In this document: positions 7,546 through 17,183 of the stretch, piece after piece
Position numbering within the stretch: the stretch's first letter is position 1
How the letters are laid out: every line of letters starts with the position of its first letter
Assembly (NCBI RefSeq): GCF_014650595.1
Contig: NZ_BMVG01000006.1
Coordinates: 372,001 to 436,000, forward strand
DNA: 64,000 nucleotides
Direction of reading: 5' to 3'
Origin: Streptomyces alanosinicus
GTDB taxonomy: Bacteria; Actinomycetota; Actinomycetes; Streptomycetales; Streptomycetaceae
Made by a program: the position numbers and the translations under genes
Notes under the pieces: generated by a model
The model's input: only the letters and a program-made list of their open reading frames with translations
The model's database searches: none
Told to the model about the DNA's origin: nothing

Positions 7546-8889
7546 GTGGCTGTTCCCTCCCACCGCCGGTCCCTCCGCAAGCGGCGCACCCTCGCCGCGT
7601 CCGCCGCCGTGGTGGCCGTCGGTATCGGTGCCGGTGTATTCGTGATGAGCGCGAACGCCGACGCCGTCGACCTCTCCCACCAGACGCTTCCCGCCAAGGA
7701 CGGCTGGGCCGCCGCCGGCACCGGCACCATCGGCGGCTCGAAGGCCGACTCCGCCCACACCTTCACCGTCTCCACCCGGGCCCAGCTCGTGAAGGCGCTG
7801 GGGCCGGCCTCCGACACCGGCGCGCGGATCATCCGGATCAAGGGCACCATCGACGCCAACACCGACGACAGCGGGAAGAAGCTCACCTGCGCCGACTACG
7901 CGGCCGGCACCGGGTACTCGCTCTCCGCCTACCTCAAGGCGTACGACCCCGCCACCTACGGACGCTCCAAGCTGCCCTCCGGCACCCAGGAGAAGGCGCG
8001 CGCCGCCGCCCAGGCCAAGCAGGCGAAGAACATCGTCTTCAAGGTGCCGGCCAACACCACCGTCGTCGGCGTGCCCGGCACGAACGCCGGCATCACCGGC
8101 GGCAACCTCCAGGTGAAGGGCGTCGACAACGTCATCATCCGCAACCTCGCCTTCTCCGCCACCGAGGACTGCTTCCCGCAGTGGGACCCCACGGACGGCG
8201 CCAAGGGCAACTGGAACTCGCAGTACGACGCGGTCACCCTGCGCGGCGCGACCCATGTCTGGGCGGACCACAACACGTTCACCGACGCGCCCCGCCTCGA
8301 CACGAGCGACCCCACGTACTACGGCCGCCAGTACCAGATCCATGACGGCGCCCTCGACATCACCAACGGCTCCGACCTGGTCACCGTCGAGCGCAACCGG
8401 TTCACCGACCACGACAAGACGATGCTGATCGGCAGCAGCGACAAGGACAGCACCGGCAAGCTGCGCGTCTCGATCCACCACAACGTGTGGAAGGGCATCG
8501 TCCAGCGGGCGCCCCTGGCCCGCATCGGCCAGATCCACGTCTACGACAACGTGTACGACACGACGACGGTCGACGGCTACGCGCCCCAGTACAGCATCGA
8601 CTCGCGTGCCAGGGCCCAGGTCGTGGCCCAGGCCAACTACTGGAAGGTGCCCTCCGGCGGCAAGGTCGCGGGGCTGCTCAGCGGCGACGGCACCGGCTCG
8701 GTCGCGGGCAGCGGCAACCTCGTCAACGGCACGCGGACCGACCTGGTCGCCGCGTACAACGCCACGGCCGCGAAGAAGATCAGGACGACGGTGAACTGGA
8801 CGCCGACGCTCACCGCGGGCCTGGAGACGTCCGCGAAGAACCTGCCGGCGGAGCTGGCGACGACGACCGGCGCCGGGGTTCTGAAGTAA
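7546..8889 (+). CDS. Secreted pectate lyase, PL1 family
   Basis: The 447-residue extracellular enzyme cleaves polygalacturonate by beta-elimination. A Tat/Sec-like signal (SHRRSLRKRRTLAASAAVV) ends near residue 43. The PL1 right-handed beta-helix follows, with the family signature YDAVTLRGATHVWADHNTF (about 227-245), a calcium-binding region HDGALDITNGSDLVTVERN, and the catalytic Arg region LRVSIHHNVWKGIVQRAPLARIG (about 308-330). The GTG start follows a plausible ribosome-binding stretch (AAGGACTCC). The enzyme fits a plant-matter-degrading soil lifestyle. The gene is monocistronic; a bidirectional hairpin separates it from convergent metG. Confidence 0.93.
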   Translation: MAVPSHRRSLRKRRTLAASAAVVAVGIGAGVFVMSANADAVDLSHQTLPAKDGWAAAGTGTIGGSKADSAHTFTVSTRAQLVKALGPASDTGARIIRIKGTIDANTDDSGKKLTCADYAAGTGYSLSAYLKAYDPATYGRSKLPSGTQEKARAAAQAKQAKNIVFKVPANTTVVGVPGTNAGITGGNLQVKGVDNVIIRNLAFSATEDCFPQWDPTDGAKGNWNSQYDAVTLRGATHVWADHNTFTDAPRLDTSDPTYYGRQYQIHDGALDITNGSDLVTVERNRFTDHDKTMLIGSSDKDSTGKLRVSIHHNVWKGIVQRAPLARIGQIHVYDNVYDTTTVDGYAPQYSIDSRARAQVVAQANYWKVPSGGKVAGLLSGDGTGSVAGSGNLVNGTRTDLVAAYNATAAKKIRTTVNWTPTLTAGLETSAKNLPAELATTTGAGVLK

Positions 8890-8905
8890 CCGCGGTGCTC
8901 GCACG

Positions 8906-8937
8906 GCGGGCCCGGGAAGAGGTCTTCCCGGGCCCGC
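8906..8937. terminator. Bidirectional terminator between pectate lyase and metG
   Basis: GCGGGCCCGGGAAGA at 8906-8920 is mirrored by its complement at 8923-8937, giving about 14 bp of stem with a tight loop in the 69-bp convergent gap. Confidence 0.8.
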
Positions 8938-8958
8938 TCCCGCTGTCTGCCGTGAGGA

Positions 8959-10683
8959 TCAGGCTTCCTCGCCGCCGAAGCGCTCCTTGTACGCCGCCAG
9001 GTCCTCGTCCGTCAGCTTGGCGAACAGCACCGGCGGGACCGTGAACGGGGTGCCGGCGGGGACGGCGGCCAGGGCCTTCGCCTCGTCGGCGCCGACCCAG
9101 GAGGCGGTGTCGTCCGCGAGCGTGAACGCCTCGCGCATCGCCTTCGCCGTGGCCGGGATCAGCGGCTCGGAGACCACCGCGTACAGGTGGATCAGATTCA
9201 TCGCCGTACGCAGCGTGAGGGCCGCGGCGTCCTTGTCGGTCTTGATCTGCAGCCAGGGGGCCTTCTCCTCCAGGTAGGAGTTGCCGGCCGACCACAGGGC
9301 GCGCAGGGCCGCGGCGGCCTTGCGGAACTGCAGGGCCTCCATGTGGCCCTCGTACTCGGCGAGGAGCTCGGCGATCTGCTCGCCGAGCCTGGTCTCGGCC
9401 TCACCGGGGGTGCCGCCGGCGGGGACCTCGTCACCGAAGCGCTTCTTCGAGAAGGACAGCACGCGGTTGACGAAGTTGCCGAGGGTGTCGGCGAGGTCCT
9501 TGTTGACCGTGGCCGTGAAGTGCTCCCAGGTGAAGGACGAGTCGTCCGACTCGGGGGCGTTGGCGATGAGGAAGTAGCGCCAGTAGTCCGCGGGGAGGAT
9601 GTCCAGGGCCTGGTCGGTGAAGACGCCGCGCTTCTGCGAGGTGGAGAACTTCCCGCCGTAGTACGTCAGCCAGTTGAAGGCCTTGACGTAGTCGACCATC
9701 TTCCAGGGCTCGCGGATGCCCAGCTCCGTGGCCGGGAACATCACCGTGTGGAAGGGGACGTTGTCCTTGGCCATGAACTCGGTGTAGCGGACGGGGTTCT
9801 CGCCGGCGTCCGCCTCGTACCACCACGACTTCCAGTCGCGGTTCTCCGGGTCCTGGTCGGACCACTCCTTCGTGGCGCCGATGTACTCGATCGGGGCGTC
9901 GAACCAGACGTAGAAGACCTTGCCCTCGGCGGCCAGCTCCGGCCACGTGTCGGCCGGGACCGGGACGCCCCAGTCCAGGTCACGGGTGATCGCGCGGTCG
10001 TGCAGGCCCTCGGTCAGCCACTTGTGGGCGATGGAGGAGGCCAGCTGCGGCCAGTCCTTGTCGTGCCGGGCGACCCATTCACGGACCTCGTTCTCCAGCT
10101 TGGACTGGAGGAGGAAGAGGTGCTTGGTCTCGCGGACCTCCAGGTCGGTGGAGCCGGAGATCGCCGAGCGCGGGTTGATCAGGTCGGTCGGGTCCAGGAC
10201 GCGGGTGCAGTTCTCGCACTGGTCGCCGCGGGCCTTGTCGTAGCCGCAGTGCGGGCAGGTGCCCTCCACATAGCGGTCCGGGAGGAAACGGCCGTCGGCG
10301 GGCGAGTAGACCTGGCGGATCGCCCGCTCCTCGATGAAGCCGTTCTCGTGCAGCCTGCGGGCGAAGTGCTGGGTGATCTCGCGGTTCTGCGCGGAGGAGC
10401 TGCGGCCGAAGTAGTCGAAGGCCAGCGCGAAGCCGTCGTAGACCGCCTTCTGGGCGTCGTGGGCCTGGGCGCAGAACTCGGCGACCGGGACGCCCTGCTC
10501 CTTGGCGGCCAGCTCGGCGGGGGTGCCGTGCTCGTCCGTCGCGCAGATGTACAGGACGTCGTGGCCGCGCTGGCGGAGGTACCGGGAGTACACGTCCGCC
10601 GGGAGCATGGACCCCACCATGTTGCCCAGGTGCTTGATCCCGTTGATGTACGGAAGGGCGCTGGTGATGAGGTGTCGAGCCAT
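8959..10683 (-). CDS. metG: Methionyl-tRNA synthetase
   Basis: The 574-residue class I synthetase charges tRNA(Met). It has the HIGH-type motif as HLGN (17-20) after SALPYINGIK, an inserted zinc knuckle with four cysteines (CPHCGY...CENC, about 142-160), and a KMSKS-type loop read as KFSTSQKRG, the variant normal for this actinobacterial subclass. The anticodon helical bundle follows, and there is no C-terminal tRNA-binding extension, giving the shorter form of MetRS. ATG at 10683 begins MARHLITSALPYING. The gene is monocistronic. Confidence 0.98.
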   Translation of the reverse strand: MARHLITSALPYINGIKHLGNMVGSMLPADVYSRYLRQRGHDVLYICATDEHGTPAELAAKEQGVPVAEFCAQAHDAQKAVYDGFALAFDYFGRSSSAQNREITQHFARRLHENGFIEERAIRQVYSPADGRFLPDRYVEGTCPHCGYDKARGDQCENCTRVLDPTDLINPRSAISGSTDLEVRETKHLFLLQSKLENEVREWVARHDKDWPQLASSIAHKWLTEGLHDRAITRDLDWGVPVPADTWPELAAEGKVFYVWFDAPIEYIGATKEWSDQDPENRDWKSWWYEADAGENPVRYTEFMAKDNVPFHTVMFPATELGIREPWKMVDYVKAFNWLTYYGGKFSTSQKRGVFTDQALDILPADYWRYFLIANAPESDDSSFTWEHFTATVNKDLADTLGNFVNRVLSFSKKRFGDEVPAGGTPGEAETRLGEQIAELLAEYEGHMEALQFRKAAAALRALWSAGNSYLEEKAPWLQIKTDKDAAALTLRTAMNLIHLYAVVSEPLIPATAKAMREAFTLADDTASWVGADEAKALAAVPAGTPFTVPPVLFAKLTDEDLAAYKERFGGEEA

Positions 10684-10749
10684 CGTGGCTGCTCCCAGGT
10701 CGCTGCGTTTTCTGCGGTTTCGAACCTTGAAATCGTAGCCGACAGGGGT

Positions 10750-10793
10750 GGGCCGCCCGCTTCCCGTTTTGCAGGGTGGGAAAGGGGCGGCCC
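10750..10793 (-). terminator. Hairpin terminator of the VWA gene
   Basis: GGGCCGCCC-GC-TTCCC (10750-10765) pairs with GGGAA-A-GGGGCGGCCC (10778-10793) across an 12-nt loop, downstream of the minus-strand VWA gene and upstream of metG. Confidence 0.65.
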
Positions 10794-10839
10794 GGGGGTG
10801 TGATCGTCGGTGTGGTGGCCTGCGGCCGGATACGGCTGG

Positions 10840-12738
10840 TTACGGCCGCCAGTCGGCGAGTACGCCTTCGTACAGCTCGGTGTCCGTCAGCTCGCGGGGG
10901 GCGGGGCCCGCGTGGAAGAAGGACGTGTTGGCGGTCTTCAGTTTGCGGAGGTAGTCGAAGGCCTTGTTGTCGTGCTCACCGAAGGCGACGAAGGAGAAGA
11001 AGACGGCGGGGTGCGAGTCCGCGGCCGCGGTGAGGGCCTGGGTCGCGGGGGTCTTCGCGTCCGGGGCGCCGTCGGTCTGGAAGACCACGAGGGCGGGGGT
11101 GGCGGGGCTCGTGTCCTTCTCGTACTGGTCGTAGTGGGCGAGTACGGCTTCTACGGCGGCGTGGTAGCTCGTACGGCCCATACGGCCGAGGCTTGCGTGG
11201 ACGTCGTCGATCTTCGTCTCGTGGTCCGGGGTGAGGGTGAGGTCGGTGGTGCCGTCGGTCTCCGTGGAGAAGAAGACGACGTGGACCGTGGCCTCGGGGT
11301 CCAGGTGGGCGGCGAGAGCGAGGGTCTGGTCGGCGAGGGCCTGGGCGGAGCCGTCCTTGTAGTACGGGCGCATGCTCGCGGAGCGGTCGAGCACGAGGTA
11401 GAGCTTCGCGCGGGTGCCGGTCAGGCCGGTTGTCCTGAGGGTGGCGGTGGCGGCCTTGTAGGCGGTGGTGAGGGCGGGGGTGCGGGACTTGACCTTGGCG
11501 AGGGAGGTGGCGGCCGCGAGGGTCGGTTCCGCCTTGGCTTCGCCTTCGGCGCCGGTGTCCCCACCCGCACCACCCGTGCGGGTTTCGTCGTCGAGTGCGG
11601 GTGGCCCCTGCGGGGTGTCCTCGCCGTCGGCGGCCTCCGGCACGGCGGTCTCCGGCACGGCCGTGTCCTCGACCGTCTCCGCAAGCTGTTCTTCTACCGC
11701 GGGCTGCGCTCCGGCCCCGGCCACAACGGACGCCTCGGCCTCCGGCTCGGGCTGGGCTCCGGCTTCGGCCGCGACGGGCGTCTCGGCCTTGGGCTCGGCC
11801 GCGAGGGTCGGTTCCGCCTTGGCTTCGCCTTCGGCGCCGGTGTCCCCACCCGCACCACCCGTGCGGGTTTCGTCGTCGAGTGCGGGTGGCCCCTGCGGGG
11901 CGTCCTCGCCGTCGGCGGCCTCCGGCACGGCGGTCTCCGGTGCGGCGGTCTCCGGCACGGCGGTCTCCGGTGCGGCGGTCTCCGGCACGGCGGCCTCTGG
12001 TGCGGCGGTCTCCTCGACCGTCTCCGCAAGCTGTTCTTCAACCGGGGGCTGAGCTCCGGCCCCGGCCACGACAGACGCCTCGGCCTCCGGCTCGGGCTGG
12101 GCTCCGGCTTCGGCCGCGACGGACGTCTCAGGCTCGGGCTCGGCTTCGGTCTCGGCCGCGGCCTCGGCTTCCGGCCCGGCGCTCGCCTCGACCGTTTCTG
12201 TGGGCTCGTCTTCGACCGCCGACTCGGCGCTGTCTTGCGCCTTCGGCTCGGCCGGCGCCTCAGTGACGACCGCGACCGGGGCCTCGGGCTCCGGCCCGGT
12301 GGGGTTCTCGGCCGGCTCTTCGGTCTGTGACTCGGGCTCGGGCCGCTCCTCGGTCTCCGGCTCGGCCTCGGGCGCTTTCGCGGCCGGGGTCTCGGGCTCG
12401 GGCTCGGTTCGTACCTCGGCCTTGGTCGGCTCCGGGGCCGGGGCCTTGGGCTCCGGCTCGGGGCTCTCCTCGGCCTGTTGGGGGACCTTGATGTTGTTGA
12501 AGGCGGCGGAGACCAGTTCGTGTTCGTCGGGGGACGAACGGCGAGGTTCGGGGACGGTGGGGGCCGGGTCCGGGGTGGAGTGTGCCGAGGGGGTCTCGGT
12601 CTCGGTGGGGGCCGGATCCGTGGAGGTCGGGAGAGGGGTGGACGGCTGTGCCGGGAGGCGGTCCGCACCCTCTGCCTCGGCGGCGCGCGCCTTGCGTGAG
12701 CGGCCGAATGCGTTCCGCAGGAGAGTGAGAATGCCCAT
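10840..12738 (-). CDS. VWA-domain protein with long Glu/Pro/Ala linker
   Basis: The 632-residue protein has three parts. A short basic N-terminus (MGILTLLRNAFGRSRKARA) comes first. A very long low-complexity linker rich in Glu, Pro and Ala follows (about 30-415). A C-terminal von Willebrand A domain (about 440-632) has the MIDAS motif DRSASM, a later Thr in GRTSYHAAVEAV, and Asp in FQTDGAPD. The VWA part resembles the TerY/YfbK-like domains used in metal-dependent protein-protein interaction. The linker contains near-identical duplicated units (separate repeat entry), so its length probably varies between strains. The ATG follows AAGGG. It is a single gene; the FUSC gene upstream runs the same way, 73 bp away. 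Confidence 0.85.
   Translation of the reverse strand: MGILTLLRNAFGRSRKARAAEAEGADRLPAQPSTPLPTSTDPAPTETETPSAHSTPDPAPTVPEPRRSSPDEHELVSAAFNNIKVPQQAEESPEPEPKAPAPEPTKAEVRTEPEPETPAAKAPEAEPETEERPEPESQTEEPAENPTGPEPEAPVAVVTEAPAEPKAQDSAESAVEDEPTETVEASAGPEAEAAAETEAEPEPETSVAAEAGAQPEPEAEASVVAGAGAQPPVEEQLAETVEETAAPEAAVPETAAPETAVPETAAPETAVPEAADGEDAPQGPPALDDETRTGGAGGDTGAEGEAKAEPTLAAEPKAETPVAAEAGAQPEPEAEASVVAGAGAQPAVEEQLAETVEDTAVPETAVPEAADGEDTPQGPPALDDETRTGGAGGDTGAEGEAKAEPTLAAATSLAKVKSRTPALTTAYKAATATLRTTGLTGTRAKLYLVLDRSASMRPYYKDGSAQALADQTLALAAHLDPEATVHVVFFSTETDGTTDLTLTPDHETKIDDVHASLGRMGRTSYHAAVEAVLAHYDQYEKDTSPATPALVVFQTDGAPDAKTPATQALTAAADSHPAVFFSFVAFGEHDNKAFDYLRKLKTANTSFFHAGPAPRELTDTELYEGVLADWRP
11513..12130. 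repeat. In-frame duplicated linker repeats within the VWA gene
   Basis: About 143 bp at 11513-11655 recur nearly identically at 11798-11940, offset by 285 bp (95 codons). A second unit, beginning CTCGACCGTCTCCGCAAGC (about 11672-11781), recurs at about 12014-12122. Between the copies six 15-bp units of the type (C/T)(A/G)CGGCGGTCTCCGG run in tandem (about 11926-12015). All keep the reading frame. Confidence 0.85.
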
Positions 12739-12811
12739 GTGCGCAACCCTTCGCGTGAGTTGATGCCCGTAGATCCCTGGCCAGGACGGACACGTAAGGT
12801 TAGCGAAGCGG

Positions 12812-14755
12812 TCAGTGGGGGGAAGCGATCGACCGGGCCGCGGCGACCTCCTGGCGCAGGGGTTCCAGAACGCTGCCGGCGGGACCGGTCAGGTCCGTGC
12901 GGACCGGCGTCAGGGTCTTCGCGTCGCGTACGCCGTCCGACAGCTCTCTGAGCTGCAGGACCACCTGGGTGATCTCGGCTGTGGACGGCGCCGCCGCCCC
13001 GTGCCGCACGCGGACGCGGGCCGCGGTCGTGGCGTCGATGATGCGTTCCACGGCGACGACCAGCGGCCACCAGGCGGCGGCGCGCCGGCCGGTCGGCGGT
13101 GGTTCGGTCAGGGCCCGCTGGAACTCCGTACGGATCACCGAGAGGTCGCGGTAGAGGCGGCGGCGCAGGCGGGCCCGCGCCAAGGGGTCGGTGGCCGGGC
13201 CGAACGCCGTCTCCACGTAGGTCGCCGTGTCCGCCACCGCGTCCGCCAGCCGGTCGCCGACGCGCGTGCGCCAGCTCTCCGGCCAGAGGAGGTAGCCGGC
13301 CGTCAGCGCGATCGCGCAGCCGAGGAGCGAGTCCGTCAGGCGCGGCAGCAGCAACGCCGTGCCCTGGTGGTTCAGGATGTCCGACAGCAGCAGGATGACG
13401 GGGGTGATGGCCGCGGTCTGGTAGCCGTAGCCGCGTGGGGTCAGGGCCGGGATCAGGGGGGCCAGGACCAGCATCGCCGGGACGTCCCACCAGCCGAGCG
13501 GGACCTCGGCCAGGACCACCGCCGCGATCACCAGGCCGGCCACCGTGCCGAGGGCGCGCAGCAGGGCGCGGGAGAAGACCGAGCCGAAGTCGGGCTTGAG
13601 GACGAAGGTGATGGTCAGGGCGACCCAGTAGGAGCGCGGCACCGGGATCAGGGAGACGAGGGCCTGGGCGATGCCGATGCAGACCGCGAGGCGCAGGCCG
13701 TAGCGCCAGGAGTTGGCCGACAGCATCACATCGCGGGCCGCTCGCGCGGCGCGGATGCGGAGCGTGGCGGGGCGGCCGAGGCGGTCGTCGATGCCGCGGG
13801 GGTCGATGTCGGGGGCCGTGACGACCTCGGCGGTGTGCCGCAGGGCGTGGTCCACCGCGCGTGCCGTCTCCGTCGTGGGGAGCGGGAGGTCCAGCGCTGC
13901 CGGGCCCGTGTGGCCCGTCTCGATCGCCCCGGCCAGGTGGTCGACCGCCGCCGGGATCTGGGGCGGCAGGGGCCGGCCCGTCAGATGGGCCGCGGGGGCC
14001 GCCTCCACCACCGGGATGATGGCGTTCAACTGGGCCAGCAGACGGGTGAGTTCGGGGCTGCGGCCGTGGTGGCGGGCGCGCCGGGCCAGGATCAGGTCGT
14101 AGGACTGGTTGAGGGACTGGGTGACGGTGTGGCGGGCCTCCTCGTACTCCTCGGCGCGCTCGGTGCCGGAGGCGGCGAGGAGGGCCGCGACCGTGCGGTA
14201 GGCGGCCGCCACCGCCGTGCGTTCGGGTACGCCCGAGCGCAGTGGCCAGGCCAGCAGGGCGAGGAGGAGGATCAGCAGGCCGCCCCCCGTCATCAGGACC
14301 GGGGCCAGCCACCACGGCTGCGGGAGCGGAAGACCCGCGCCGACCACGCAGTTCAGAAGCAGGAGCAGGCCCGAGACCGACGCCACCGCGCCGATCGTCG
14401 AGATCATCCCGGAGAGCAGGGCGATCCCGGTCACCGCGGTCACCGCGTACCAGCCGTGGCCGTACACCAGGGTGCCCAGCGTCACGCCGATCGCGCCGAA
14501 GAGCTGCGGTACGGCGATGTTGAGGATGCGCATGCGGTAGGCGTCGGCGGTGTCGCCGATGACGCCGGACAGGGCGCCCATGGAGGCGAGGGCGCCGTAC
14601 GCCGGGTAGCCGGCGGCGAGGCCGATCGCCAGGGGGAGGGCCATGCCGAGGGCGGCACGGGCCATGGCGGCCTTGTTGACGGGGGCCTGCTGGGGGCGGA
14701 GGTTCCGGACCAGCCAGTCGGGAGGGGTGAGGCCGATGGGGAACTCGCGCGACAT
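12812..14755 (-). CDS. FUSC-family membrane protein
   Basis: The 647-residue protein has two membrane blocks: about six helices at residues 30-180 and another set at 370-490. A cytoplasmic helical region separates them and a soluble C-terminus follows. The second block carries the fusaric-acid-resistance signature SYWVALTITFVLKPDFGSVF...R, typical of FUSC_2/YccS-like proteins (aromatic-acid efflux or envelope-associated transport). The duplicated 6+6 helix plan and length match the family. ATG at 14755 begins MSREFPIGLTPPDWL. Substrate unknown. Confidence 0.88.
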   Translation of the reverse strand: MSREFPIGLTPPDWLVRNLRPQQAPVNKAAMARAALGMALPLAIGLAAGYPAYGALASMGALSGVIGDTADAYRMRILNIAVPQLFGAIGVTLGTLVYGHGWYAVTAVTGIALLSGMISTIGAVASVSGLLLLLNCVVGAGLPLPQPWWLAPVLMTGGGLLILLLALLAWPLRSGVPERTAVAAAYRTVAALLAASGTERAEEYEEARHTVTQSLNQSYDLILARRARHHGRSPELTRLLAQLNAIIPVVEAAPAAHLTGRPLPPQIPAAVDHLAGAIETGHTGPAALDLPLPTTETARAVDHALRHTAEVVTAPDIDPRGIDDRLGRPATLRIRAARAARDVMLSANSWRYGLRLAVCIGIAQALVSLIPVPRSYWVALTITFVLKPDFGSVFSRALLRALGTVAGLVIAAVVLAEVPLGWWDVPAMLVLAPLIPALTPRGYGYQTAAITPVILLLSDILNHQGTALLLPRLTDSLLGCAIALTAGYLLWPESWRTRVGDRLADAVADTATYVETAFGPATDPLARARLRRRLYRDLSVIRTEFQRALTEPPPTGRRAAAWWPLVVAVERIIDATTAARVRVRHGAAAPSTAEITQVVLQLRELSDGVRDAKTLTPVRTDLTGPAGSVLEPLRQEVAAARSIASPH

Positions 14756-14802
14756 GCGGCCATTATCGCCGTCCGCCGCCGTTCACTCCGGACCGCCTCG
14801 GG

Positions 14803-15759
14803 TCATCCGCGCTGGTGGAGGGCGATGTCGACGACGAGGGCGCGGTGGTCGCTGCCGGCCACGCGCAGGAAGCGGGCGTCGGTCGCGGTGAAGTCCGCGG
14901 AGAGCAGGACGTGGTCGATCTGGACGCCGGCGACCGCGGCGGTGCGCGCGGGCCAGCTGGGCACGCGGTCGTGTCCGTCGAGGCGGGCGGCGTCGGTCAG
15001 TCCGGTGTCGAGGATGTGGCGGAAGGCCGCGTGGTCCTGGGTGGCGTTGAAGTCGCCGGCGAGGATCGTGGGGGTGTGCGGGTCGGCGGCCGCGAAGGCG
15101 CGGAGCCGGCCGAGTTCGCGCCGCCACAGGCCGACCTGCCGGGGCAGCGGGGGCATGGGGTGGGCGAGTTGGAGCCGTACGGGATGGCCGCGTACGTCGG
15201 CGACGGCGCCGGGCATGCCCATCGTGCCCGGGACGCCCGCAGTGGGTTTCAGCGGGAAGCGGCTGAGGATGAGGGAGCCGTGGGAGCCGGCCGCGCGGAC
15301 CGCGTCCCGGTAGGGGTAGGCGGTCCGGAAGTCGTTCTCCAGCGTGGCCTGGCAGGTGTACTCGCACTCCTCGACGAAGACGATGTCCGGCCGGCGGTCG
15401 CGGATCCGCGGGACCAGTGCGGGAGTGCCGTGCCCGAACTCGACGTTGGAGGTCAGCACGCGCAGGGAGGCGATCGGCAACCCCGGTGGCTCGGCGGTCT
15501 TGCCGTACGGCTCCAGGTACCAGGCGAGCAGGCCGAGTACGACGACCGAGACCACGAGGCCGGGCCACCAGCGGGCGAGCAGTGAGCACAGCAGGGCGAA
15601 CCCGGTCGGCACCAGCAGCCAGGGCAGGAAGGCGAGCAGCTGGGGGACGGGGGTGACGCCGTCGGTGTCGGCGACCCGGCAGCCGACGACCACGCCGACC
15701 ACGGCCAGCAGCAGTCCGGCGCACCAGGCGCCGAGCCGGCGTCCGGGGCGTCGATTCAC
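14803..15759 (-). CDS. Endonuclease/exonuclease/phosphatase-family membrane protein
   Basis: The 318-residue protein has three N-terminal membrane helices (about 8-28, 37-62 and 66-85) followed by an EEP (DNase I-like) domain. Conserved points are ASLRVLTSNVEFG (the Asn of motif I), IVFVEECEYTC (catalytic-type Glu), LAGDFNATQDH (D-x-N) and the final GSDHRALVVDIAL (catalytic His). All key residues are present, so it should be an active phosphohydrolase or nuclease with its domain most likely outside the membrane; the substrate is not predictable. The start is GTG. It ends 48 bp from the FUSC start. Confidence 0.88.
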   Translation of the reverse strand: MNRRPGRRLGAWCAGLLLAVVGVVVGCRVADTDGVTPVPQLLAFLPWLLVPTGFALLCSLLARWWPGLVVSVVVLGLLAWYLEPYGKTAEPPGLPIASLRVLTSNVEFGHGTPALVPRIRDRRPDIVFVEECEYTCQATLENDFRTAYPYRDAVRAAGSHGSLILSRFPLKPTAGVPGTMGMPGAVADVRGHPVRLQLAHPMPPLPRQVGLWRRELGRLRAFAAADPHTPTILAGDFNATQDHAAFRHILDTGLTDAARLDGHDRVPSWPARTAAVAGVQIDHVLLSADFTATDARFLRVAGSDHRALVVDIALHQRG

Positions 15760-15921
15760 GGCCCGAGCCTACGGTGGGCCGGCCATCGGGCGCCAGGAGA
15801 TCAGCGTGGCGGCCTCGCGGCCTCGACGGCCTCCAGGGCCTCCGCGGCCACCACGGGCTCCAGGGCCTCCACGGTCCCGGCGGTCCCGGCGGCCCCGGAG
15901 ACTGTGACGGCCGCGGCGCGG

Positions 15922-16995
15922 TCAGACCCGGGCTCGGGTCGGTCCCTCGGCCGGCGCGGGCCGGTGCGGAGGAGCGGGAGGGGAGGGGGGAGCAGAAGGG
16001 ACGGTGGGCGTGGGAGGAGCGGCGGGCGCGGGAGGAGCGGTGGGAGTGGCCGGGGCACCGGGAGGGGGAGGAGGAACGGGGGCGGCGGCCGGGCGCGGGC
16101 CCGTCGGGGCGGACGCGTGCGCGAGCGCGGGGCGGGACCGGCGCAGACAGCGGGTCAGCCAGGTCGCGCAGGCCACGACGAGGCCCAGGCCGAGCAGCAG
16201 CCAGGAGACCGTGCGCAGGGTGCCGGTGAGGGCGTCGTAGACCGCGCCCGCGGCCGGGTGGGACATGTCGGCGGGCAGGTCGTCGAGGGTGAGGTCGCGG
16301 GCGACGGCGAGGGCGAGGGCGAGCAGGGCGCCGCCCAGCGCCGTGCCCAGCGCAGTCGCGACGACGGCGCGGCGGCGGTGGAGGGCCAGGGCGATCCCGG
16401 TGACGGCGAAGGCGACGGCCGCCACCGGCAGCCAGAGCCCGGCGACTTCGAGCACGTGGAACCCCTTCCGGAGCGAGACCAGTTCGTCCGCCGGGAGCAC
16501 GGAGACCACGGTGTGCTGCACCGGGATGCGTGCGGCCAGCGGCACATGGTCCCGGGTCAGCTGGCGTTTGACCTGGTCGGTGACGGGGGCGAAGTCGACG
16601 GTGACCGCCTGCTCCGCCGCGGTGGCGCCGTCCTCGTCGCGCAGGGCGCGCAGGACCGCGTCATGGGTGACCCGGTTGCCGGTGTCCCAGGCCAGCCGGA
16701 AGGCCTCGGTCTGGGTGAAGGAGCGCACCACGTCGTGCAGGAACGGGCGGACGGTGCCGGGCACCTGGCGGACGTCCAGCCGCTGGTCGACCTCGCGCAG
16801 CAGGCCGTCGCCGACGGTCTCCGCCACGGCCTCGCGCACCCTCGGGTCGGCGGCGAGCGGCGCCATCGTGGTGACGTACCTGCCTGTGTCGGTGAGCCCG
16901 TACGCCGCCCAGGCCGCCAGCGCGCCGAACGGCACGAGCAGGCAGGACAGGGCGAGCAGTACGGCCGACAGGGCGCTCCGGAGGTGTGGGGGCAC
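15922..16995 (-). CDS. Membrane protein with Pro-rich tail, unrecognised
   Basis: The 357-residue reading frame has an N-terminal signal-anchor helix (about 6-30), an extracytoplasmic region (about 35-180) with helical segments such as VREAVAETVGDGLLREVDQRL, two membrane helices (about 185-235), a third near 265-285, and an 80-residue Pro/Ala tail. I do not recognise the family, although the layout (TM, soluble sensor-like part, TMs) recurs in actinobacterial hypothetical proteins. The GTG at 16995 is chosen because the hydrophobic segment begins there; an in-frame TTG at 17007 with AGGGGA upstream is an alternative. The frame stays open further upstream, but that part has no coding character. 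The 143-bp gap to the EEP gene holds only GC-rich sequence. Confidence 0.65.
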   Translation of the reverse strand: MPPHLRSALSAVLLALSCLLVPFGALAAWAAYGLTDTGRYVTTMAPLAADPRVREAVAETVGDGLLREVDQRLDVRQVPGTVRPFLHDVVRSFTQTEAFRLAWDTGNRVTHDAVLRALRDEDGATAAEQAVTVDFAPVTDQVKRQLTRDHVPLAARIPVQHTVVSVLPADELVSLRKGFHVLEVAGLWLPVAAVAFAVTGIALALHRRRAVVATALGTALGGALLALALAVARDLTLDDLPADMSHPAAGAVYDALTGTLRTVSWLLLGLGLVVACATWLTRCLRRSRPALAHASAPTGPRPAAAPVPPPPPGAPATPTAPPAPAAPPTPTVPSAPPSPPAPPHRPAPAEGPTRARV

Positions 16996-17183
16996 GTCTC
17001 CAGCCAACGGTCCCCTGGGCGCGGGCGCCAGCGGGGGGCCTGCGATCGGGGGACGGGCGGGCCGCACGGGGCATTGCGCTCTCCGGTGGAGGGCTGGCCC
17101 GAACGGGTGTTTCCTGGTGCTGGGGAGGAGGAAGCGACACACGTGGTGCCGGGGAGGAGAGGAAAAGAGGGGGTCACAGGGGA

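Noticed and set aside
10715..10740. Possible tRNA T-loop (GGTTTCGAACC)
   Set aside because: No cloverleaf arms or CCA-compatible acceptor stem can be drawn around it.
9187..10803. 538-codon plus-strand frame opposite metG
   Set aside because: Antisense shadow of metG; no ribosome site and no family motifs.
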